Part shown: in pieces, positions 11,366 to 25,124 of the stretch
How positions within the stretch are numbered: the stretch's first letter is position 1
Layout: every line of letters starts with the position of its first letter
Assembly: GCA_009801015.1 (NCBI GenBank)
Contig: VHZZ01007049.1
Location: 29,120-61,501 of the forward strand
Direction: 5' to 3'
Source of the DNA: Silene noctiflora
Taxonomy: Eukaryota; Streptophyta; Magnoliopsida; Caryophyllales; Caryophyllaceae
Length of the DNA: 32,382 nucleotides
Position numbers and translations under genes: made by a program
Notes under the pieces: model-generated
Database searches by the model: none
The model's input: the letters and a program-made list of their open reading frames with translations, nothing else
Told to the model about the DNA's origin: nothing

Positions 11366-14300
11366 TCATATGTCCTCAGAATGGGAGCTATGTACCATAT
11401 TGTGAAGTATTTTAGATAAACAGATCCAAGAGTTCTCGGGAATCTCACGGCTCGAATGATGCATCAGGGCTGACACTATTTCTAGAACAAAGTTATGGAA
11501 CTCTCGTTTCACAGACATACGCGCTAGCATTGCAATCCATGCCTCTGGAGACTTCTTTACAGCCTGCCACAAGTACTGAAAGCCATTCACTACCCTCCTC
11601 GTATGTTCCTGTTTCATTCAAAGTCGTGCAAAGTTCAGGGCCTTTTTTAGCCAGAGTAAAGAAGACAGACACTTGAGTAGCTAAAGGATATTGTTGCTCA
11701 GCCTATCTCCAATACATGACTAACAAGATATTGGAAACTCATTACATGGAGCCAAACAGGCTAACGCAACACAAACTAATGATTAAGGTACAAATGATTC
11801 CCGCAGAGTCCAGTACTACCTTGTTCATGATCAAATAATTTCCAGTTTAGGCCCGAAGTTGCCAAGCTCAGCTTGTTTTATAAATTCCAGAACTCGCGTT
11901 CCTTTAATGATTTACAAGCGACTACTTAATGAGACAGGTTCTTTGACAAGTTCAGATCCAGCTAGATGCTTATATTGGGCCTCTTTAACTAACCAATATA
12001 AGATAATATACTTACAGACACATTGAAAGTAAGCTGTACTTTAACGTAGTAAAATAGGTTTGAGGAGTGGTCAAAGGAAACTTTCCTAATAAATTTCTCA
12101 AAAGTATAGGAAAATTAATGTGAATAATCCCAAGTTTGGCACATATTCCATTTTTAATCCCATGTTTGATCCTGCCAATATAATTAAGCGTTTTCATTAC
12201 TTGCTTTGATTTTGGACCCAGAGCAACAGACATTACTAATGTAGTTAAATAAACCAATCTCTGTTGAAACCAGTCTCCCCATTAACACAGTGTACTAAAT
12301 TGCCCTCTTCTCATCTCCACTCTTTTCATTAATCCAGTGATCCAGTCCACTAATAATTGCTCTTAAGTAATGCTTGTCTGTCTTAAGCAATTCGGATTTT
12401 TCAAACTATTGTCTTGGGACACAAAAATGCTAGTGTGTTTTCAGCTGGATAAAAAAAAACGATCCATTGGGTTAAGGTGGTCAGTTGTTGAACTTGACAG
12501 ATCAAACCCTATGTTAGTATACACATAACAGCCTTATGAGTTATGAGGGTGTTTTGAATACTGAGAGAACAAATTTCAATGGGCACTTCGCAATATCAGA
12601 AGACCCAACAAGAGAGAGCGAACCATTTAACCAATGGACAATACTTGGCTGACACATAACTGATATAGTTAATTTTGACCCATGGGAGTTGGGGGTATAG
12701 GATGCACTGAATCACGCCATGTCGATGTACACTTCAGCAATTCAAAACTGTTATCCCCATCAAACTTCGTCATCACAACATTATAAACTGACATTTGCTA
12801 TTCCGCAGATAATGAAAAGAAGACAGATAAGTCCAACGATAACCACCTCAGTGCCTCAAGGGCTCACGTTAATTGTGGGGTGGGGGTGGGGTGGGGTGGG
12901 GGTGGCGGTGGGGGTTCGGGTGAGAGCAACCTTGCAAATGTGTCAGTGTACTCAGTAACATAGAGAGATCGAATGATACAAAATGAAAATTGAGTCGAGA
13001 ATTGCTTTGAACGACTTCTACTTCACACTAAAAAAAAGAAGAGCAAGCAATTTAGTGACTCATTTTGCTTTATTCCATCATAATCAGGAACCAAAGAATA
13101 ATGAGGAAGAAAAATAAGTACAAAGCCAAAAAAATAGTTGAGGTCAGGTTAAATTTAATTTGATCACCAAAAAATTATGCACGAGACTGAGGCTGGTCAG
13201 ATAAGTTATGTAATAGATAGCTAATACGTTGATTATTAGATGCTTCAAGGATATTCCCCCTTTATAATGGTGTCTTGGTTTAATGCATGTTTGCCTCTCT
13301 CACCCACATACGAAAAGAAAATTATACAGAAATTAGTGTAATATTCTTGTTGTTTATTTCGAAATACTAGGTTCTAATATACACACAAACAACATGAATA
13401 CGCTCGTATCTCTTAAAATCTCATTTTGTATGTAGTCGTGAAGCAAGCAAGCATTTAACCACAACAAGCATCACAGTGTATCCATTTTTTCATTATATAT
13501 ATTAGATCCAACTTACATGCCTTACTTGAAACTGCCGAAAGAACAGAGACTGAAATTTTCCCCATTTCACTCCATAGTTAATGGGAGTCATATACATGCT
13601 AAACGTAACATGAGAAGTAAAAGCTGGAATAGCTTCTGTTACAAGCCTAATTTCTCACCCAGTTCATTTTTTACCCTTTATTTCCCCTCCCATCCCTGTT
13701 CTTACCTCCTCTTATAACCTACAGCAAATTAACATTTGGCAGAAGTTTTACTTAAAAAATTACAGGGAAGCGAAGGAAAGAAAAAAAAGGGGAAATACCA
13801 CTGTCTACAATGACAGATCAGAAAATGATGTACACCAGTAAACCATGACTCCTATGAGAATATCCACTTTTTAACATTTCTTAGTTAAACCAACTAACAA
13901 GTCCACAAAAAAAAAAAAAAAAATTGATGCCTAACACACGCGAGGAGTAGAGACACGTAAACATCACATCGGATAAGAAAAAAGAGGCCAATGAACGAAA
14001 CTTACCTCAGACATTGATGTCTTCCTCTCATAGAAGTCGTTATTGAACTTGCGAACTACTTCCTCCAGCAGGAATGCATCCGCTGCTTTGAGTATGTCTC
14101 GTGTGAGATGCAAACGCACCCTCAAACCTTTACCAGATAGTATAAATAAGAATAGATCTTCAGTAGCTGCAACAACAGATCTCATATCAAAAGACTTCCA
14201 TCTCACAGGGATCGAAGATTCTTGTTCAAAATTAGGACGTGGCTCAGCTGAGTCCGAAGCCTCTTCAGATATTGCCGCAATCTGTAGTAAAATGAAAGCA

Positions 14301-17300
14301 CAAGGCAGCATCAAGATTTGAACACAGCGAGAAAATATAGGAAGACGCCAAGTGCAGAAATAAGTTAGAAGTGTTTAAAAATTAAACTGATCTTAAGGAC
14401 AGTTCAGAAATGATGTGCAGAGCACTAAAAATTCAAATGCAAACCGGATTCCTGGGATGACTTTCATCTTTCATATTATGCACTTTAATTGAAATAAAGT
14501 AATCTCTCAATAAAAACCTCAACAATGGCGCACTGCTCAGTGCTCGCGCATATACATACAGATGGTATACTACAGAGGAAATCTTGGTATTACAATTGGA
14601 GAGACATTATACAGATCATAAACAACAACAAAATCCGTCAGTTTAAACTTTAAGGCAGCAAGCTATAACCATTATCCCTCCACAGATAAACATACACATA
14701 AAAATACAACCCTAACAACAATGCAAAAATCGGATTACATACCAAACGCTCAAGACGATTCCACCTGATCGACCCATCATTACGAATGAGCAGTTCTCTC
14801 AAAATTTTCCTCATATCAGGACTTGGGTCTGCCAAAAGCCTCCCAATAACAAATGGATATGCACTTTCAACCACTTTGAAATCTGGGTCCAAGGCTTTAG
14901 CTGTTCCTTCCAATGATCCCAATGCTCTTATCACCAAAGCATAATCAGGAGGCAGGGAGAAATTAAATTCATACATCACATCATACAGCTGGTTCAGTAT
15001 ACTCTGTTATCCATTATAAAAAGCAAAAATTAACAAACAGAACTCCGTCCATCACAGACTAACAAAAGAAAATTCAATCCATCAGAGACTAGAAAGCAAA
15101 AAATTAGCAAACGGAAGTACGGAACTCTGTCCATCAGAGACTAACAAAGGAACTTCAATCCATCAGAGACAAGAAGAAATTGTATAAAAAAACAGCAGCA
15201 TATGCAGTAATAGGAAACATCACCAACAAAAACGGGAGTAGCAAATATCAGTGAAGAGTCATATGGCACCCAAATAGTTCTCTAGAGAGCTCAGTTAGAC
15301 AAAGTAAAATAATTTACATTATTTCCAATGGAGCCAAATACTCATTATCTTTAGGATTATGATGGAATAAGCAAAATGGCTCGCTCAAGTGGCTACGCTT
15401 CTTTCTATGTGAAGTAGTAGTTCTTCCAAGCAGTTCTCAAAGCAGTTTTCACCTTGGATCTTTCGGAAATAGCCTCTTTGTGTTGCTAACACAAAGGTAA
15501 GGCTGCATGCATGCGACCTTCCCTACCCCGCAATTTGCTAAGGAGCAAGAAGTTATTAAGGCACTGCAGTGGGCAATGGGGTAATGTTGTCATTATTATT
15601 AAAGAAATGGACTCTTCCCATGGAAGTGGCCTCTAAACTCTCAACATATACGAAATGCAGGGTAGGAGATGGAAACATCAAAACATACTGCTAATCAAAT
15701 ACAGGCACTGCAGAACAGTGAAGTCACTCACAAGTCGCAACCCTATTACCCAAGCAATAACAACAATACAAGAACATTCTTTGCTAGGCACTGCAGAACA
15801 GTGAAATTCCTTGCAACAGCATTACAATAACAAACAATATACATGAAGATCTTTGCTACAATCTTTTCCCTGCTTTCTATTGTTTTTAGAGTAGCATAAG
15901 CAACAAGGGACCTCTATCTAAAACCCTCATGGTCACGGGATTAAATAGCTTTCTTCTTTCACCTAGTGGATTCTTGAGCAGGTTGCCTGACAGACTCTTT
16001 CTCATTTAGTCCCTCCATTCTCTTTTTTCCTTTCGATCCTCTTTTACCCACTTTTAAAGACAACCAATACTTCAGTTTTATAAAGCATAAGGTGAACCAA
16101 GACCATGAGGGCCTGTTCCGACAAGGCGCAACCGCACAAAACACACGGCTCGTGCACATACAGCACACTTTTTTACAGATAAGTTCGTCTTTTTATAGTG
16201 AAGCTTTGTGCAATGATACCGTTCGGGATTTCAAAGAAGGTTAACATGTCAAGGCATAAAAACTAGGTATAAATGTATAATGGAGCAAAGGGGAAGGCAT
16301 AATAAAAAGACCTCAAAGGAAAAAAAAAAAAAAAAAAGGTAAACTGCAAACTCGAGAGCGTCATTAGCTATGTCGTATGCAAAAGGGCACACTAGGCGTT
16401 TTGGTTAGCTTTGCGGTTACTCAAGCTGCACTTTTAAAAACTAAGAACCCATATTAAAACACAAAAAATGCAAGTGGGTAATTGCGTCAGGAAAAAGGCA
16501 AACTCAATAAGACTACTAACCCCACTATAACCACTACCATTGGAACCATTACCACCAGACTTACCCCATCATCAATTTTTTCGTGCAACCAAAATTTCTT
16601 TAGATGAGACATTTGTCGACAACTACTAGTAAGGAGTTAGTTATTGCAAACAAAGTTCGAAATTTCAAAAATCTTACAAAGAGATTGGAGAGAGAAGGTG
16701 AACGGAGTCAAAGGAGGGGTTGGGCAGCGGAAAGAAGTAGGGAAAGGGGTGGCGGAGGTGGAGGTCGGCAATGCGGGCATTCTAGGAGTCCAGTGAGGTA
16801 GTTTGGGACACGGTAAGCAATGAACGGCGCAAGCCGGGTTGGAAAGAGAGAGAAACGTTGGGTGGTGGTTATGTTATTAGTTTGAAATGTTTATTGGTTG
16901 TAAGATATGCGGAAAAGTGAACCAATGGGACTTGTTCAATAAACGGATCGAGTATTTATTTTTCAAGTAATAAGTAGAACATTTAATTAGGTAAAATTAA
17001 TGTTGGTAAACGCATGTTTGGTAATTATACTGTTACTATCTGAACAAGTTGGTGACTTTAAGACAAGAAAAAAAATAATAAAAAAAAAATAAAAGGGGAA
17101 GAAAGAGAGGCGGCGAAGAAAAAAAAAACTTTCCTAAAAAGAAATGTAAGGAGGAAATAGAAATGTGGAAGAAGCAAGCCCTTTCTTAAACATCTCAGGA
17201 TGGATACTTGATATCCACCTCTCTGGTTGCCAATTTCATTTTTAAATGCAAGGCTTCATTGTACTACAGTAACTACACCCACCGAATTGGATACAAAATT

Positions 17301-20300
17301 GAGCAAATTGCAAATTTGAATTACGTATCCGTAATCCTGAATAATACAAAAAATAATGACCTGGAAATCTCGAGATTGCCTGGTTCCATCACCAAAAGAT
17401 GTTTGCAATGCATCAGAAACCAGTATTATATCCACGCCTTCAGGGAGGAATCCCAAGGACAGAAAATCATTTACCAAACCCAGTGCATCACGGTTAACAA
17501 AGTGCACAAGCTGCAATACCGGGGAAAAAAAATGAAAAATACTCAGTATAATCATCGTAAATCACACTATGGACTGGGTGAATAAGTAAAAAGAATTGAA
17601 CGAAATAATAGATGCCAGCAGCTAAACTTCGCAGCAGAGACAAATTTCTATGCTTGATACCCGGAAAAGAAACTTCCAACGATTTTTCTTAACTTTTGTG
17701 TTTGGGAGTAAGTGAGCAGCCTTCTTACAGTCACAACTCGATATCTAGAATAGTTTGTGACTGCAGTGAGATCCAACCACATGTATCTTGTTTGAGCTTA
17801 TTTCCAAGCACATTTGAGCTGTTTATGATACTAGCAAACGTCTCAATAATTTACCCCCTCTTCAACTACTCTATTGCTAGAAACAGTTGAGTATCCTCCG
17901 TACTTGTATCGTTATCTAGTCATGAAAATGACTTGATAGCTATATGAAATAAAAAATTTCAAGTCAATCACTTGACTAGTCTCAACCAATCAGTATAGGC
18001 ACTGCACCTATAAATACTATTTTCTTTGAGAAAGTTGCTCACACTAACTACTACAGGAAACATTAGAGTTTCTCATAGCTTCCATATCCCCCATCCCTCA
18101 CCGCCGTACTCCATCGTTAGAGCTAAAATTTCAATCTAAGTGATCTCTGGAAGACAAAATGCTAAAGTTGTCAGTCTTCCAAAGAAACTTAAAATTTTAC
18201 ACCTCACGCTCACAATCACAGTACAAATAAGAATCATAAATGTGCATTTCTTTTTGTTGTGACATAAGGATGGCGGTTAACGTAAATTTAGTTTTGCATA
18301 TAATCATGCCTCTTGTATAGGCCTTAGCTTTGAAAGCATCAGCAGTATAAATAGCCCCTTTACATTTTGGGTAGTAGCAGAGAGGGGACTCGCAAAGTTT
18401 TGTTCAGCTAAAGATCTCGAAATCATTTTGTAACATGTCCTCAGAAATATTTAATCACACCCAAACGATCCCAGAATAAGTTCACTGTATCATACCACTT
18501 GAATGAGACCAACTCGATAGTGACGCGGTATGTCTCCCATCATTCCAAAGTCAAAATATGCAAGAGATCCATCATCTGTAGCGACAAGATTTCCGGGATG
18601 AGGGTCAGCGTGGAAGAAACCCACCTCAAGCAATTGCCTCAAAGAGCAGTACAACCCCTGAGCAGAAAAGAGAGCTAAATTAACAAACAATACATTTAAG
18701 CTGCCCTTTCTGATGAATAAAATATTTATAGCCATTAGCAAATGCAAGCTTGAAGTAGCCAAAGACTAGCAATTCTTTGACATTAAGAAATGAGAGAACA
18801 GATAAAGTGGCTCATGAAACGGTAAAGATATTTCACACCTATTTTTGCACAGCAACATGGCTCAATCTACATGATATAAGTACAACACTTTCAGATCAGA
18901 GGGTAGATTTGGTTTTGTCCTTCAAGATAATGGACCATTTACAAACTTACTAAGTCTGGCTAGGAAGGAAGGAGAAGAAAGTTTTTTGGTGATGCGCTTT
19001 CACTGGACCTTTCATGTTATTTTGGTTGGAGAGAAACTCTCTCACTTTCTTTAAGAATTCAATTTACAGTTTTCCTTCGGAGGAGGGTCATTCATTAGCC
19101 TCTTTGAAGGCAATAACAATGGGAGCTTCTAGGGAAATCTGTGTCATAATTTAACACGGAAAAAATTTGCACGTTGTGCTCTTATGAGGATGCATTATCC
19201 TCATCCCTTGTATTTCTATTTATTCATTAGTACTCCCTCCTATTTACTCATTTCTTCCAATTTCTTTTGTGCATAAGAATTAAGGAATGGAAAAAAAAAT
19301 GAATAAAAGTACCACGTGGACCAAGGAAACTGGAGAGAGAAATGAGTGGACCAATGAGGTTGGGTTAATGAGTGGCAATTGGTGTAAAACACAAAAATAG
19401 ACAAGGACCACTTGTTCATTTTACAACTAAAAAAGATCCCAAAAAGGGAAAGAGGTAAGAAAACCTGAATAAAGAGAATAAGGAAAGAGGGAAGAAACGA
19501 GTGAATAGGAGGGAGTACTATTTTTTCATTTTAAAAAAAGTAGCTCAGGAAACCGTCAAGCTTTCATTCATTGAGAAATAAAAGATGACCGCCTTCACCA
19601 TCACGAGTCTACCAAAACAGGCCTCTCTATATAACTGCAGTAGGGCCACATTCATCTAAACCCTCTGCAGGTTTAATCAAGAGCCACTTCAGAGCAGCTG
19701 GAGAATGGTCGTGGTTCTCTGAAGTGCGGTTAATATACAAACTATCCTAATCTAACAGATGACCTCATGAAACCCAAAAACAGCTTATCATTAGACAGCA
19801 ATATTTTCTGAATTTCGTACAACAATTACGCTGGCTGCTGGAAGTAGTAAAGCTTGGTTGAGTGTTGAACATGCCAAGCATGTGTACATCAATCAACACA
19901 AAAAGGGAAAAGAAAAAAGAGAAAAAAAAAACAGAAAAGGCTTGTTATAGGCTAATGAAATATCAAGAGTAGAGCTTGACTCAGATAACAAACAAAAGCC
20001 TAAGCTATTATAACTTTTTCTTCTTCTTTCAAATATCTATAAAGAACATTTTTCAGTCCCATCTTGCAGACTGTGGTTGACTGCCAAGAGAAACACTATA
20101 AACATGAATTACAACTAACCAAGCCTCTAATTTGGCGAATACCTGATCAACTAGCTCTTTGCGATTCAACTGGACCTTTGCCAGTTTCTTCTCATCTGTG
20201 AGCTTGATTCCATTGATCCATTCCATCGTAAGCACTGCTTTTCGAGTGTACTTCCAATATATCTTGGGAACTCTAATAAGGCCATGCCCTTTGTGTGTCG

Positions 20301-23300
20301 GATAATCCCTATCCGTGGCCTGATTATTGTTTCTCTCATGATCTATGCCTTCTAGAATTCAGATCAACAAAAACTTTACACGAGAAAATAGTATTGAACA
20401 GCAGGTCACAAGCCAGAACAAGGGCAATCAGCACAATACGCTTTATGTAATGCACTTGTGCACATAAAAAGGTGGATAAAAAACAGTTTGCTTAATGATC
20501 ATGTGCATAAATTGAACAGCCGAATAGGTAATTTTCAGTATTTCACTAGAAACTTTACCTCAAATGACATGACATTGTAGTACCTAGCAATCCCATAACC
20601 GTTCAATTTTTTTATTTCTTTTGGATATTGATATAAGTGCACCAGTTCACAAAAGAAGCCAGACACAAGGTAACAAGCCTCACGATACCATGAAGCAATT
20701 CTCTTTAAAAGCTGAGAAAAATAAGCACCTCTCCACACGCAATACTTGACACCAACTATACATATCCTCAAAGAATGAAAGTTTAGGTTCAAAATAAGAG
20801 GAAACTTTTCCACAAGTTCCACTGGATCTTTGCTCCATACCCACACTACAAAGGAGCCAATAGTAGTTATAGTGCTGTCATCCATGCTTCATTATCTCAA
20901 GTCAAACAAAAAACATAGGCCATAAAGAGAGAGAAATCATGCTTCCTCCTCCTCAAGCTACAAACAACACTGAAGAGAAGTTTATCCTTTGTTTCTCAGT
21001 AAACTAGTGAAAATATTCTCTAAAACAAAGGTTTTAAGGAGGGAAGGGAGAGAGTTGGAGGGGAATGAAAGGGGAGGAGGAGTGGGACGATGTCATTTTC
21101 CTTCCAAATGTTTTCTGTGCTGACGGGATTTAATTAGGCTTTTAGAAGGGAAAATTGATCCCTCCATTTCCCTCCATCCCAATTTGCTTACCAAACAAAA
21201 GGAATTGTTTCCAACCTCCTTCCAGGAATTGTTTCCAACCTCCTTCCATCAAAGCAACAGGTAAAACAATAAAAAAAAAATCCTCACATCGTCAAGTCCC
21301 AAACAGCCCTCTGAGGGACACCATTCTAAAGTTCAAAATTTTTAACCGGCAAGATGCCGCTCTTATTTTCACTCAAAACATCACATCCACTCCTTATCAA
21401 ATAAAAATAAGAATCAAAATCAGAGAAATGGCCAAAAGTTATCTGTATTCACCTAAAAGTAAGAAAGTGTTGAACTGAGCTGATTGATCTCTACCCTATA
21501 TAACTACTAAAACACGATGACAGAGTTATATGGTATCAATACACTACACTAAACTGGAATGCAAGCATTGACACTAAAATGAACGCTGCTAAACTTGAAA
21601 CATAAAAAAATCCCAACTCCATAGAATGAATAAAAACGTATGAAAAGTATGCCGGAGAACATTGGACCAAAGAGAAAAGTAGAGAAATTTTTGGACTTAC
21701 CAGAGTATGTGCCATACAAAGAAGCAAAGCGCTCAGCGTTTTCTCCTTCTAAGATGTAATCTATCTCTTCAAACATGTGTCTAACCTATCCAGGCAACAA
21801 AACGACTCTTATTAGGGTCAACAAGACTGCCCACAAAAAGTACTAGTAGTACACAACATCCCTCCCTCCAATCTGGATAATATATAAAGCTGATTCACAA
21901 AGAAACCCAGTTTCAAAAGCAATTATGGTAAACCAATTTTCTGGCATCAATCCATATTTTCAAATATTGTTATGAGTGAGGAAAGAAATTTTCAATATCT
22001 GATGTGTAGAGGATGGCGCCTTTAGGAACTTGGTGGTGTTCATGAGAGGAGAGGAGTCAAAAATATTTTGAGAGAGGAGCATCATTATTAAAGTGTCAAA
22101 TTAACTTTAACGAGGTTGATAGTTGATATATAGCTAAAGTTTGATGTTAAATATATAGACAGGATTGTAGCCAGTTGTTGATAATATTATGAATGATATC
22201 AAGGGCATGATGTTTTTCAACAACCGTCCTTCATGAAAATCCTAACAAAAAGCATCCAATTCTGGGTAGCTAAAGTTTAGCACTACTCCTGAAAAAAAGA
22301 TGTATCCATTTGTCGATAAAATAATGCCTGATACCCTTAATTCATGTCTTTTTTGCTTTTTTTTTTCAACTTTCTAAAGTGGCCCTAATACATGTGTTGC
22401 CCAATCACAAAGCGAATCACCAATGCTAGTAGAGAATACAGCTACTTGTTGTCATGGCTCTCGATGTTTTGGAATGTCTTACAGTTCATGTCCAGCCACA
22501 AGAACCATCAGTGGCCAATTATCACAGCACAAGATGTCCAACATTACATATCCCTCTACTCAACTCGTCCAAAAGTAACATAGCACACACATAAAATCCC
22601 CAAATAGCCACTAGCCAAAACAAAAGACAGATCCGTGATTATTCATTACTTCTCCGGATAAAGCATGAAAGCAAAGTATCCAAATATGAAGTATGAACCT
22701 AATTTCCTATGACAAGATGATATTATAAGATTTATTTTATTTCAAAGAATCCCTTATAATTGCATAAACAGATAGATGCCTTTTCATATTAAGAAATAGA
22801 CATCTCACCATCTCATTGACTGCAACTAAGAGATCCTTGCGAGCCTTCGCAAAACGTTTCAATTGGCCACCTATCATGTGAAATAGTAACGCGTCAAGGG
22901 TCAATGACAAAGACATACCAGGCCTCTGCACCTTGACAGCTACCAGCTCTCCTGAATGCAAATGAGCTGCACCACTTGAAGGAAATATTTAAAAATTAAA
23001 ACCCTCCAAGATACACAGAATACAAATAATAAGAACATGATTTACAAGCCTCCATTCGGCAGTCACAAAATAAATACAACTATCAATCCAATCATTAGGA
23101 GCCTTCAAACCTTTATAGACCTGCCCCAAAGAGGCTGCGGCAATGGGCTCTTGGCTCATGTCCGCAAAGATTTCTGACACAGGAGCGCCTAGCTGGGATT
23201 CTATAGATCTCATCGCAACAGAAGTTGGAAAAGGAGGTATTTGGTCCTAAGTATATGAAGACACGAATTAATGCAAGCCGAGTCCCAGAATGATGGAATT

Positions 23301-25075
23301 GTCATTATGACTACAAGAAATAATATCATTGAAAATTACCCCTAAAAAGAATCACAGAAATAGTGAGAACTTAAACCTGCAATTTAGAAAGCTCTTGGCA
23401 GTATATCGTCGGTAAAATATCTGGCCTTGTGCTGAGCGCCTGACCAAGCTGTGGATACAAAGAAACAATCAAACTTACAGCCTAGATACAAGTTTAAAAC
23501 TTTTACCATGCATATATTTCACAAATCCTCAATCAAGCATCAGCAAATTTCTGTACCTTAAACCATGAAAATGGGTCTGGACCACCCCCCATAAGGATGA
23601 GAGAGGGAGCCCAATTCATAATCCCAATAAGGTTTCATCCTAAAACCAATTGATGATAGGTGAAGTAGCTCCTTGGTTTATAAAGTAGTGAACTCCCTCC
23701 TCATTTTGTCATGTGGGACACTGACATGTGGAGAAAGTGGTAAACCAGGTAACAGGAGCTCCTAACACTCTGCATCTAGCTAGGAAGTGAACGAAAGATA
23801 CATTACCCTAAAACGAACATAATTGAACACTTTAAGTGCCCAGTCGTCAAAACACATTGACTCATTGAGTAGTATCACCAGAGGTAAATTCATTAGCTTA
23901 GTGTTTGTTCAAGAGAGCGCCAAAAAAAAGAAACTTCGCTTTATAATTGCAATGAACAAAAAGTTCAATCCACTTATAATCCATGTTAAGTGTCACCGTG
24001 CCGACAGCCTATAACACAACCTTTCTGAAACTCCTCTTAAGGGTTCCAAAGGCTAGAACTTCTAGAGAAGCATAGCATTTAGAGGGTGTTTGGTTGAGTG
24101 TTTTGGATGGAATGGATTGAGTCCATTTTAGTGTTTGGTTGGGTGATTTTGAAATGGAGTTAGATAAATCTCATTCCCTACTCTCTACAGTCTACCCAAA
24201 TTTCCAACTCCATTCCCCTATATGTATTAAAGATAACCAACCACACAATTATGAAGTGGACAAGTGGTATGGGTATCTAAATCCATACCTCCCAAATATC
24301 AAACTCCGATTCATTCCATTCCACCATAATGAACCAAACCACCCCTAGAGAGTCGGATAATGTTCGAGGCTGCCAGAAATGATATCTTGGACAATTACTT
24401 TTCATTATGTGAGATTAAATAATTAGCGTATATTGGTGTACTAAGTCGCCAATAATTTTCATTTATCTCAAAAACTCGGAATCACAACTCAAGTAAATGT
24501 CTCCTCCACCGTGTGGATATTTTCACACACAGTTAACAAACGGGTATCAACAGATGCCGACCTATAACAGCAACAACATAATTTGAGTCCTAAACAGATT
24601 TAGAATCACTAGAGGTCCAACAACAGCAACAGTGAACCTTGGTTTAAGCTTCTAGAGATGCTTAATTTGTGGAAGTTGTTCTTGTGGAGGAACCAATTCA
24701 AGATGATTGTGATACGCATCAAAATGAGACTAAGGGTAGCTTAGTAATTTATCTCTTTCATTACTTATTCCCCAAGCTAATTAGACTATAAATAGCTGGG
24801 TTAAGTGTACTGCAAGTATCATCAATGAATATCAATTTTCTTACTTTAATTCTCTGTTTACTATTTCAAGTTAGAAACCAAGTACTCTTTCTTTTCCCAA
24901 AGTACTGCATTTCTTACTCATTTGGATTTTGGAAGCCTATCAATAATCATATTGAACAGCTTTCCTCTGTCATTTTTCATCGTTTTCCTTTACAGTTTTT
25001 ATTGACATCACTTCATTATTATGGAATATGGATTGTAACATTTGGTATCAGAGCTAAAGATCCTCTTGACCTATT

Positions 25076-25124
<49 letters not shown>

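Larger units (their letters stand above)
15004..17360 (-). other. ABC1K intron 10
   Basis: 2.36 kb; donor TTCCAG/GTCATT at 17360, acceptor ATAACAG at 15004. It contains two tandem duplications (15021-15174 and 15703-15862), a SINE remnant (about 15440-15600), an A-run near 16319-16338 and a GA/GGTGG-rich patch around 16680-16800. No coding sequence recognised. Confidence 0.7.
20352..21700 (-). other. ABC1K intron 7
   Basis: About 1.35 kb; donor CTCTG/GTAAGT at 21700. The acceptor is a tandem TAGAAG at 20354-20349. Contains a MITE-like purine/pyrimidine block (about 21031-21320) with a perfect 24-base tandem duplication (21200-21247). Confidence 0.7.

Noticed and set aside
18340..18400. TATAAATAG motif as a hidden promoter or LTR
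   Set aside because: No TG/CA ends, primer binding site or transcript evidence nearby; a lone TATA motif is expected by chance in AT-rich introns.
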